This document shows, in pieces, positions 7,414-15,424 of a stretch of 48,326 nucleotides of DNA. The stretch comes from an uncultured Lachnospiraceae bacterium (lineage in GTDB: Bacteria; Bacillota; Clostridia; Lachnospirales; Lachnospiraceae): NCBI GenBank assembly GCA_947167135.1, contig CAMVGV010000020.1:1-48326 (forward strand), written 5' to 3'. A program made the translations under genes and the position numbers. Below the pieces are notes generated by a model that ran no database searches, was not told where the DNA came from, and saw nothing but the letters and a program-made list of their open reading frames with translations. The number at the start of each line of letters is the position of its first letter. The first letter of the stretch is position 1.

Positions 7414-8091
7414 ATGGTTGCATTTGTGAAGCGCTATTCCCATGGTCTTTGGGCTTTGGCATATCTTATATTCATATACCTTCCCTGGTTTTCATTTCTG
7501 GAAAGAAACGTGACCGGGAATTACCATCTTATCCATATGGCTGTCGATGATTTCCTGCCCTTTAATGAGATCTTCGTCATCCCTTATTTGCTGTGGTTTC
7601 CCTATGTTCTGGGTGTCATCCTGTGGTTTGTCTTCAATAATAAAAGTGATTTCTGGAAGCTGTTTATTTTTCTGGCCTCGGGAATGACCATATTCCTTGT
7701 AGTGTCCACTGTTTATCCCAACGGCTGTGATCTGCGCCCCTCGGTTTTTCCCAGGGATAATGTCTGCACACAGCTTGTTCTGAGACTGTATAACTCCGAT
7801 ACGAATACGAATATCTTCCCCAGTATCCATGTATACAACTCACTGGGTGTGCATTTCGGCATAGTAAATTCGAAAATGTTCCTGAAAAATCAAAGGGTAC
7901 GCACTATTTCCCTGATAATGTGTACCCTGATTATCGTGTCCACCATGTGCTTAAAGCAGCACTCCACCTTTGATGTTCTCACTGCCTTTCTGTTGGCAAC
8001 GGTTATGTATTTCCTTGTTTATGTCCTTGATATCGAGACTCTCTCAGTTAAATCCCACAAACCAGTGGGCAAGCTTATAACCCGCAACTGA
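7414..8091 (+). CDS. PAP2-like membrane phosphatase
   Basis: The protein (225 aa) has about six membrane segments. Towards the C-terminus it carries PSIHVYNS and, about 50 residues later, KQHSTFDVL, which fit the second and third PAP2 phosphatase motifs (PSxH and SxHxxxD-like). Such enzymes act on lipid phosphates or undecaprenyl-phosphate-linked substrates at the membrane surface. The first motif (KxxxxxxRP) may be KSDFWKL/LRPSVFPRD but is not clean, so activity is uncertain. The frame opens at a TTG at 7396, but GAGGAG (7398-7403) sits inside that segment and 10 nt before the ATG at 7414, which I choose. The last 48 bp overlap the 3' end of the convergent glycosyltransferase gene. Confidence 0.75.
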   Translation: MVAFVKRYSHGLWALAYLIFIYLPWFSFLERNVTGNYHLIHMAVDDFLPFNEIFVIPYLLWFPYVLGVILWFVFNNKSDFWKLFIFLASGMTIFLVVSTVYPNGCDLRPSVFPRDNVCTQLVLRLYNSDTNTNIFPSIHVYNSLGVHFGIVNSKMFLKNQRVRTISLIMCTLIIVSTMCLKQHSTFDVLTAFLLATVMYFLVYVLDIETLSVKSHKPVGKLITRN

Positions 8092-9060
8092 CAGCCTTCT
8101 CCCGGATCTTCCCGGAAGGTTTACGGCTCTGCCAAGGAGACCGTAACGTATCTTCATAAATAAGAGCATGTCCTTTTCCGCCAGATATTTCCACAGATCC
8201 TCTTTCTTCTCCAGCGCCTCCTCATTGTCTGCCCTTATCAGCATAATCGAGGAAACCGTCATCATTATCTCAAGATAACTGATCATATAGTTTCTGAGCT
8301 TCTTGTTCTGTATATTTTTTCCCGCCAGATAATCGATCATTATCTTATTGACCCTGATCTGCTGATCCACCCGTCCGATCATAACGGTTTCATTTACTGA
8401 CTGGTCGTCCCTTCCTATGAAGTATCTGTAAAACTTCACGTTCAGATAGTAAATGGTCTTCACATAAGGAAGAGGCTCAAAAACAAAGATATTGTCACAG
8501 TAAAATGTATGCTTTGGCAGATCCAGTCCGCAGTCCTTCAGCAGATTTGTTCTGTAGATCACGGAATGCATAAGAAGATACTGCCCTTTATGGAATTTTC
8601 CGACCTTATCCCAGGTGATCAGTTCGTTTGCAGGCAGAGCAAAGCGGTAGGTCATAACCTTTTTGTGCCTGGCTCCCTTTTTCTCATAAACAAAGTTACA
8701 TACCATCATATCCAGCATGGTATCGCCATGAAGGAGTTCCTTCAATTTAGACAGAACCTTCATGTAGGCATCCGCATCCACCCAGTCATCCGAATCCACG
8801 CATTTGAAATACAAACCCTCCGCACATGCAATCCCGGTATTAATGGCATCACCGTGTCCTCCGTTTTCCTTATGCACAGCTCTCACTATACCGGGATAGT
8901 TTTTTTCATATTCATCCGCAATGGAAGCCGTATCATCGGAAGAGCCATCATCGACAATGATGATCTCCACATCATCTCCGCCTATCAGAAGAGAGTCGAC
9001 GCAATGCTTCATATAATCCTGTGAATTATAGCAGGGTACAACAAACGAAAGTATTTTCAT
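8044..9060 (-). CDS. GT2 family glycosyltransferase
   Basis: The N-terminal 110 residues are a classic GT-A fold: FVVPCYNSQDYM, the IIIVDDGSSDDT nucleotide-binding stretch, ENGGHGDAINTGI and the metal-binding VDSDDW (about 88-93). The C-terminal half is typical of GT2 enzymes that build surface polysaccharides, with no membrane helices, so it is probably a cytosolic or membrane-associated enzyme. The acceptor and donor sugars cannot be read from sequence. The ATG overlaps the stop of the DUF1653 gene (ATGA), so translation is likely coupled. Its 3' end overlaps the convergent PAP2-like gene by 48 bp. Confidence 0.9.
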   Translation of the reverse strand: MKILSFVVPCYNSQDYMKHCVDSLLIGGDDVEIIIVDDGSSDDTASIADEYEKNYPGIVRAVHKENGGHGDAINTGIACAEGLYFKCVDSDDWVDADAYMKVLSKLKELLHGDTMLDMMVCNFVYEKKGARHKKVMTYRFALPANELITWDKVGKFHKGQYLLMHSVIYRTNLLKDCGLDLPKHTFYCDNIFVFEPLPYVKTIYYLNVKFYRYFIGRDDQSVNETVMIGRVDQQIRVNKIMIDYLAGKNIQNKKLRNYMISYLEIMMTVSSIMLIRADNEEALEKKEDLWKYLAEKDMLLFMKIRYGLLGRAVNLPGRSGRRLSVAGYKLAHWFVGFN

Positions 9061-9542
9061 GTTCTAAGTCTCGCTCCTTCATATTTAATCATGGTCAAAA
9101 GATATTCCTTTATCTCCTCATATCTTTCGGCTATGCTCCCCTCCCTCACCTCTGTATCGAGTGAAAGAGCTATGGCATTTATTATATCATCATTAAGCCT
9201 TAAACGTATCCTTTGCAGAACGTCAAGCTTTTCCTCATTTCCCTCAGCATCCAGAAATGCCATAAGGTCTTCGGACACTTCTTTTCCTTCCTCCTCCGGC
9301 GGAGCCCCGGCTTTAGCGGCCTCCTCAAATCTGTATTTCCGGCCGCAGTCAGGATATTTCTCATGATCCACCTCACTCATAAACTCAGAAAGGGGTCTCA
9401 CAAACTTTTTCCCGCTGTCATCCCGGTTTTCATATACCACCATTTCAGCCAGGGTTTCGGAGTCCCTGGCAATACAGATTATCCGGTAATATGATCCCTT
9501 GAAATGCCTGTAGATCATTCCCTCCGCAGGTAATTCGCGCAC
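9057..9542 (-). CDS. DUF1653 domain protein
   Basis: Residues 5-58 match the DUF1653 pattern: G.IYRHFKGSYYRIICIARDSETLAEMVVYENR followed by VRPLSEF. This is a small SH3-like domain of unknown function found alone in many bacteria. Here it is followed by an acidic linker and a helical C-terminal region (about 105-161), longer than the usual single domain. The start is a GTG preceded by GGAGG at about 10 nt. holA lies 17 nt upstream, and the GT2 gene overlaps downstream by 4 nt. Confidence 0.8.
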   Translation of the reverse strand: MRELPAEGMIYRHFKGSYYRIICIARDSETLAEMVVYENRDDSGKKFVRPLSEFMSEVDHEKYPDCGRKYRFEEAAKAGAPPEEEGKEVSEDLMAFLDAEGNEEKLDVLQRIRLRLNDDIINAIALSLDTEVREGSIAERYEEIKEYLLTMIKYEGARLRT

Positions 9543-9559
9543 CTTTTGCCCACCTCCCT

Positions 9560-10570
9560 TCAGGCCGGTTCTTCTTCCGCTGTACCGGCGGAATACTTCA
9601 TTATCAGAAGCTCGGTACCGATACGGTCACTTATCAGACCCTTTTTTATATCATTATCCGTCTGTACACAGTCCTTAACCGCGCTAAGGATCCTCTGCTT
9701 TGAAAGCCGTCCCGCTGCAGACACATATTTCCTCACGGAAAACTCCGGTATCTTCATTATAGACGCCATTTCCTTATAATTCATTTTTTCGGCGGACATT
9801 TCCTTCGCAAGCAGCAGTAAATTGAACTGTCTTGTAATTAGGACCAGAATCTTCATCGGAGCCTCATGCAGCAGCACCAGCTCATAATATCTTTCAAGGG
9901 CCTTTTTCTGTCTGAGAGCTGTGATATCGTCTATCATAGCAAAAACCGAGGAACGGATATTCAGAACACATGCCTTGTCAATATCGTCCTCCGTAATCTC
10001 CTCCCTGTCTCCGCTGAAGGAAATAAGCTTGTCCATCTCGTTTTTCAGGGTATACATATCCGTACCCGTTCTTTCGAGCAAAAGAGCAGCCGTGCTTTTT
10101 CTTATCTTCTTCCCGCTGCTGCCTAAATATGTCCCGATCCATCTTATCAGGACATCCTCCTTCTGCTCCTCACACAGTACGGCCATCCCGTGTTTTCCTA
10201 CAGCCTTGAAAAGCTTGCCCCTTTTATCCACATCGGTCTCCGAGAAAACGATCACCGTTTCTTCCGGGATATGCCCCATATACTCCAGGAGATCATCAAC
10301 GTCTGACGGAGCCTTCTTAAAGAAACCGGAGTCCTCAATAAGAATAAGCCGCCTGGGCGACAGGAACGGAAGGGTCTCGGAAAGACCGATGATATCCTTT
10401 ATTCTGGTATCCTTTCCGTAAAAAACCGACCTGTTCATTGTATCGCCCGGCGGCACTACTGCATCAGCAAGTTTTTTCTTATTCACATTTGCGAGATAGG
10501 ACTCACTTCCGTAAATAAGATAGATCCTCCTGAAGCTTTCATTCCTGATATCATCCTTTATGCTGTCCAT
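9560..10570 (-). CDS. holA: DNA polymerase III, delta subunit
   Basis: HolA opens the sliding clamp as part of the clamp-loader complex. The 336-residue protein starts with the typical RIYLIYGSESYLAN segment and has the AAA-like N-terminal fold (LPFLSPRRLILIEDSGFF). Further on come the ERTGTDMYTLKNEMDKL stretch and the C-terminal collar helices with FNLLLLAKEM. comEC commonly lies just upstream of holA in Firmicutes; here a 4.8-kb surface-protein gene separates them. The ATG is 27 nt downstream of that gene's stop. Confidence 0.95.
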   Translation of the reverse strand: MDSIKDDIRNESFRRIYLIYGSESYLANVNKKKLADAVVPPGDTMNRSVFYGKDTRIKDIIGLSETLPFLSPRRLILIEDSGFFKKAPSDVDDLLEYMGHIPEETVIVFSETDVDKRGKLFKAVGKHGMAVLCEEQKEDVLIRWIGTYLGSSGKKIRKSTAALLLERTGTDMYTLKNEMDKLISFSGDREEITEDDIDKACVLNIRSSVFAMIDDITALRQKKALERYYELVLLHEAPMKILVLITRQFNLLLLAKEMSAEKMNYKEMASIMKIPEFSVRKYVSAAGRLSKQRILSAVKDCVQTDNDIKKGLISDRIGTELLIMKYSAGTAEEEPA

Positions 10571-10597
10571 AAAGGATATTTTTACATAGCGGACACT

Positions 10598-13500
10598 TTA
10601 CGTCAAATCATTTTTGGCAAACATCCTTTTGATCCTGTCAAAGAAACCCAGTGTTCCGGTTTCCTCATCCTCCTCATCCTTCTCTGCTTCCTCATCCTCC
10701 GGAAGGGATAATATACCCTTCCTTATCAGGAGGATAACCGTCAAGGCGGTAAGGAGCAGGAGTATCAGAATGATCATTGCGATCTTTCCCGATCTCTGAC
10801 TTTTTTCACTGCTGCCATTCTCCTCTTCATCAATGAGCTCCGGAAGGATCTCCTTTTCAACCGCCTCCTCTCCGGGTGCTGAAGAAAGATACTCATCAAG
10901 CGTAACCTCCCTTATCTCCGTGCTTTCGGAACCGGCATCGGTATCGTACTCATCGTCATCTTCATATCCGGTCTCATCCGCTTCCCCTGCCGTGATCTTT
11001 AATCCCCCGGAGTTTGTGCTTACACTCCTCCGGTAGCTCTCTCCGTTCCTGCTCACTCCATAGTCATTTATTTTGTAGCTTGGGTTTTCATCGCTGCCGC
11101 TGTCCTCATCCGTATTGCTTTCATCATCCCTCAGTATGATCTTTTTGTCACTGTCAGCGTTATTTATATCGATGCTGCTTTCACTTTGGTCACTGCTGCC
11201 GTCTCCGAAGCTTATAACCTTTGTTTCTCTGGATTTATTGCTGTCTCTGTTGTTATCTCTGTTATTATCTTTGTTTTTATCCTTATTTTTATCCTTCGAG
11301 CTGTCATTATCCTTATTCTTATCAGACTGCTTTTCCTTGTACTCGGTCTTTACTGCCTTTACCACATTGATCTTTTCGTATGAGGTATTTCCCATCAGAT
11401 CCTTTGCCATAAAGGTGTAGCTTCCGTTGTTTGTAAGGATTACGGAGGTATTCATGCTGCCACTAACGAAGCTGCCGCCTCCCGAAAGGATGACCGGCAC
11501 TCCTATTTCATCATTCTGATATGCTATCTCGCTCACACCTGACATATTGTCTGCCGCCGATACCTTTATCTCAACGCTTCCGTCGTCTAAGGTTCTGTCC
11601 TGTCCCGATACTGAAAGACCCGGAGCCTCATTATCGATGTTGTCTATATTTACCGTTCTGGTCTCACTTACGTTCCCCATTTGATCCCTGACAAGTACAT
11701 TTACCTCGCCGTTTTCCACAAAGCGCATTTCACCTCCCTGCTGCCAGGTTTTTCCATTATTAAAGGAGTAGGGATAGTCGGAAAGAGCGTCATCATCTAT
11801 ACCCTCGACGCTGACAACCACCGCTCTTGCAAACCCGCCTGTTTCTCCTTCATTTGAGAGAACGGGATCATCTGCAAAGTACGGAGGATCCATGTCAATA
11901 TGGGCTGCATCAAAATCCTTTTCCGCTACATTTCCAACCTCGTCTCTTGCAAAAAGACAGTAACTGCCTTCATTTATCCTAAAGCTTCTGCCTGTGTCCC
12001 AAGAAGCCTCGGTCAGCAGTCTGTCCTCATCCCATGATCCTCCGGAACGGAAATCCTCTGCATCCTCCTTTTTTATGCAGGTGTACCTTATCCTTTCTTC
12101 CGGTGTGGTATCGTCATAGCAGCTGTCTATGCCTATGTCCCATTGACCGCCGTTTATTTCCGCATTTATCACTCCCATTCTTGGGGCGGTACTGTCAATA
12201 TTATTTATCTTAAGTGTCTTCGCCTCGCTCAGATTTCCCATCATATCCTTCAGGAGTATCGTGACCTCAGTGTTCTCATTCAGTTTCAACTCGTTTTCCT
12301 GCTGCCAGGTTCTTCCGTTATTAAATGAATATGGATATTCGTTAAGACCATCCACGTCACCTGCATCAACGGCGATAAGGACGTTTTTTGCATATCCGTT
12401 TGCCTCCCTTTCATTAGTGACCGAAGGCTCGTTTACAAAATAGGGCGGATCATTATCAATATGTCCTCCGTCAAAATCCTTCTCGGAAATATTTCCCACT
12501 TCATCAGCCGCAAAGATGCAGTAGCTTCCTTCTCCGAGATTGAATTCCTTTTCTGCTCCCCAGGCTGCCTCACTTAAAAGCCTGTTCTCATCCCAGGATC
12601 CGCCGAGGCGGCAGGACTCTGCCTCTTCCTTTGTAAGACATGCAAATCTCATTCCGTCCTCAGCTGTAATGTCATCCTCACAGCTCTCTATCTCTATATC
12701 CCACTGTCCTTCGATGATTTCCGCGTTTATCCTGCCTATCCTCGGAGGAGTGCTGTCGATAAAGTCTATACCCAGGGTTTTGGTCTCGCTCAGATTTCCC
12801 ATTCCATCCTTCAATATGATATTTACTTCACCGTTTTCCTCAATCAGACAGCTGTTCTCCTTCTGCCAGGTTCTTCCGTTATTAAATGAATACGGATATT
12901 CCGCCAGACCGTCAGTATCTGCACCTTCCACCACGATCCCGCAGCGCTTGGAATGGCTGTTTACCTCTGATTCCTTAATGAGCTCCGGCTCGCTTTCAAA
13001 GTAGGGAGGCTCTGCATCTATATGTCCGCCGTCAAAATCCTTTTCCGAAATATTTCCGACACTGTCCTTTGAGAAAATACAATAACTCCCCTCGGTGACC
13101 GTAAAATTCTTATTACTGCTCCAGCCCTCCTCCTTTAAGAGGCCGGCTGTATCCCAGGTGCCTCCCGACCTGAAGCCATCGGAACGCTCCTTTGTCATAC
13201 AGAGATATTGTATGCTTTCCTCTTCGGTTTTATCGTCGCTGCAGCTTTCTACCTCGATATTCCACTCTGCCCCGTTTATCTTTGCATTTATTCTTCCTAT
13301 TCTCGGTGCGGTGCTGTCGATATTACCTACATTCACTGTCTTTCCGCTGCTTATGTTTCCGTTCTTGTCCCTTATCAGTATGGTAAAGCTGCCGTTTTTA
13401 TCCGTTCTGTAAGTGTTTTCCTTCTGCCAGGTCTTTCCGTTATTGAAGGAGTAGGGATACTCGGACAGTCCGTCCCCCGCGTCTTCTCCCGTTACGCTGA

Positions 13501-15424
13501 TCAGAACGCTTTTCGCATATCCGTTCACCACTCCCTCATCAGTCAATGTGGGACCGCTCTTTATGGTTGGTGCTGCGGTATCGATATGGCCTGCATCAAA
13601 ATCCCTTTCGGCCACATTTCCCACCGCATCCTTTGCAAAAATGCAGTAGCTCCCCTCAGTCACGGAAAAGCTCCTTTTCGTTCCCCAGCTTCCTTCTGAA
13701 ACGAGCTTTTTTTCATTCCAGGCATTACCCGAACGGTATGCTTTTGCGTTCTTTGCCGTCAGCCAAAGATATCTGATATTCTTTTCTTCTGTCCTGTCGT
13801 CAGTGCAGCTTTCCAGCACGACATCCCATTTTGCCCCGTTTGCCTTTGCGGTTATTTTCCCGATCTGCGGTGCGGTGCTGTCGATATTACTTACCTTCAC
13901 TGTCTTTCCGCTGCTGGTATTTCCGTTCCTGTCCCTTATCAGTATGGTAAAGCTGCCATTTACATCTGTTCTGTAGGTATTTTCCTTCTGCCAGGTCTTT
14001 CCGCCGTTAAAGGAGTAGGGATATTCGGACAGTCCGTCCCCCGCGTCTTCTCCCGTTACGCTGATCAGAACGCTTTTCGCATATCCGTTCACGGCTCCTT
14101 CATTAGTCAATGTGGGGCCGCTCTTTATGGTTGGTGCTGCGGTATCGATATGGCCTGCATCAAATTCCCTTCCGGTTACATTTCCCACTTCATCCTTAGC
14201 AAAAATACAATAGCTCCCTTCGGTCACGGAAAAGCTCCTTTGGGTTCCCCAGCTTCTTTCTGAAACGAGCTTATTCTCATTCCAGACATTACCCGATCGG
14301 TATGCTTTTGCGTCCTTTGCCGTCAGACACAGGTATCTTATATTCTTCTCCTCTGTCCTGTCGTCAGTACAGCTTTCCAGCACAACATCCCATTTTGCAC
14401 CGTTTTTCTTTGCGGTCAATTTCCCCATTTGCGGCGCAGTGCTGTCGATATTGCTCACTGTCACGGTCTTTCCGCTGCTTGTGTTCCCGTTCTTATCTCT
14501 GATAAGTATGGTAAAGCTCCCGTTTTTATCCGTTCTGAAAGTATTTTCCTTCTGCCAGGTCTTTCCGCCGTTAAAGGAGTAGGGATATTCTGACAGACCG
14601 TCCCCCGTATCCACTCCCGTAACACTTATCAGAACACTTTTCGCATATCCGTTCACGGCTCCCTCATTAGTCAATGTGGGGCCGCTCTTTATGGTTGGCG
14701 CTGCGGTATCGATATGGCCTGCATCAAAGTCCTTTTCGGACACATTTCCCACTGCATCCTTTGCAAAAATGCAATAGCTTCCCTCAACCACGGAAAAGCT
14801 TCTTTGAGTTCCCCAGCTTCTTTCTGAAACAAGCTTGTCTTCATTCCATTTATTACCCGAACGGTATGCTTTTGCGTCCTTTGCCGTCAGGCACAGATAT
14901 CTTATATTCTTTTCCTCTGTCTTGTCGTCAGTGCAGCTTTCCAGTACCACATCCCATTTTGCCCCGTTTTTCTTTGCGGTCAATTTCCCCATTTGCGGCG
15001 CGGTATTGTCAATATTATTGAGTGTAAATAATATCAGCCCGTACTGGGAGCCGTATCCCTCATCTCCCGTGAAAATATTGAGGCAGTGTTCTCCGTTCGT
15101 TGTGAAAACATGTGAAGTTCCTATCACTGCATTATTGCTGAACTTGTCACAATCCCAGCAGAAGATCATACCTCCCGGATTCCTCAGTTCCCCGTTGACA
15201 TTATCCTTCAGAACGGTGGCGGTGACCGATTTCACCGTTTTCTCGGTTTCCGAAAGCTTTACCCCGTATTCTTTGCAGAACGAAGGGTATCTTGTATTAT
15301 AGGCAATGGCATAGGCGCTGCACACCGAAGTGTTCAGTACAGCTGTCAGGCTCAGTATCAGAGCCAGCATAAACTCCGCTGCCTTATATACTATCCTTCT
15401 TAACTCAGTTAAAACTCTTTTCAT
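10598..15424 (-). CDS. Giant cell-surface protein with six Ig-like repeat units and a C-terminal membrane anchor
   Basis: This 1608-residue protein begins with a signal peptide (about 1-41, basic start and cleavage near SAYA). An N-terminal region of about 95 residues follows. Six tandem units occupy residues 138-1262. Each opens with IDxTxP, has a middle ESC...YLC...GSYCIFA cysteine set and ends each half with a DxxGN turn, which looks like two Ig-like beta domains per unit. One more Ig-like domain follows (about 1263-1350), then a Lys/Asp/Asn-rich spacer, an acidic region, a single membrane helix (about 1547-1569) with a basic stop, and a short acidic cytoplasmic tail. The likely role is a long surface stalk, perhaps for adhesion or sensing. 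Its start overlaps the comEC stop by 20 bp, so it belongs to the comEC operon. No LPxTG motif was seen. Confidence 0.85.
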   Translation of the reverse strand: MKRVLTELRRIVYKAAEFMLALILSLTAVLNTSVCSAYAIAYNTRYPSFCKEYGVKLSETEKTVKSVTATVLKDNVNGELRNPGGMIFCWDCDKFSNNAVIGTSHVFTTNGEHCLNIFTGDEGYGSQYGLILFTLNNIDNTAPQMGKLTAKKNGAKWDVVLESCTDDKTEEKNIRYLCLTAKDAKAYRSGNKWNEDKLVSERSWGTQRSFSVVEGSYCIFAKDAVGNVSEKDFDAGHIDTAAPTIKSGPTLTNEGAVNGYAKSVLISVTGVDTGDGLSEYPYSFNGGKTWQKENTFRTDKNGSFTILIRDKNGNTSSGKTVTVSNIDSTAPQMGKLTAKKNGAKWDVVLESCTDDRTEEKNIRYLCLTAKDAKAYRSGNVWNENKLVSERSWGTQRSFSVTEGSYCIFAKDEVGNVTGREFDAGHIDTAAPTIKSGPTLTNEGAVNGYAKSVLISVTGEDAGDGLSEYPYSFNGGKTWQKENTYRTDVNGSFTILIRDRNGNTSSGKTVKVSNIDSTAPQIGKITAKANGAKWDVVLESCTDDRTEEKNIRYLWLTAKNAKAYRSGNAWNEKKLVSEGSWGTKRSFSVTEGSYCIFAKDAVGNVAERDFDAGHIDTAAPTIKSGPTLTDEGVVNGYAKSVLISVTGEDAGDGLSEYPYSFNNGKTWQKENTYRTDKNGSFTILIRDKNGNISSGKTVNVGNIDSTAPRIGRINAKINGAEWNIEVESCSDDKTEEESIQYLCMTKERSDGFRSGGTWDTAGLLKEEGWSSNKNFTVTEGSYCIFSKDSVGNISEKDFDGGHIDAEPPYFESEPELIKESEVNSHSKRCGIVVEGADTDGLAEYPYSFNNGRTWQKENSCLIEENGEVNIILKDGMGNLSETKTLGIDFIDSTPPRIGRINAEIIEGQWDIEIESCEDDITAEDGMRFACLTKEEAESCRLGGSWDENRLLSEAAWGAEKEFNLGEGSYCIFAADEVGNISEKDFDGGHIDNDPPYFVNEPSVTNEREANGYAKNVLIAVDAGDVDGLNEYPYSFNNGRTWQQENELKLNENTEVTILLKDMMGNLSEAKTLKINNIDSTAPRMGVINAEINGGQWDIGIDSCYDDTTPEERIRYTCIKKEDAEDFRSGGSWDEDRLLTEASWDTGRSFRINEGSYCLFARDEVGNVAEKDFDAAHIDMDPPYFADDPVLSNEGETGGFARAVVVSVEGIDDDALSDYPYSFNNGKTWQQGGEMRFVENGEVNVLVRDQMGNVSETRTVNIDNIDNEAPGLSVSGQDRTLDDGSVEIKVSAADNMSGVSEIAYQNDEIGVPVILSGGGSFVSGSMNTSVILTNNGSYTFMAKDLMGNTSYEKINVVKAVKTEYKEKQSDKNKDNDSSKDKNKDKNKDNNRDNNRDSNKSRETKVISFGDGSSDQSESSIDINNADSDKKIILRDDESNTDEDSGSDENPSYKINDYGVSRNGESYRRSVSTNSGGLKITAGEADETGYEDDDEYDTDAGSESTEIREVTLDEYLSSAPGEEAVEKEILPELIDEEENGSSEKSQRSGKIAMIILILLLLTALTVILLIRKGILSLPEDEEAEKDEEDEETGTLGFFDRIKRMFAKNDLT
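11639..15013 (-). repeat. Six tandem coding repeats of 561/564 bp
   Basis: The codon for the Ile of the IDxTxP landmark recurs at 15013, 14449, 13885, 13321, 12760, 12199 and 11638 (minus-strand first base). That gives units of 564, 564, 564, 561, 561 and 561 bp. The three N-terminal units are very similar to one another, while the three later ones have diverged. This pattern suggests recent duplication or gene conversion at the 5' end of the array. Confidence 0.9.
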
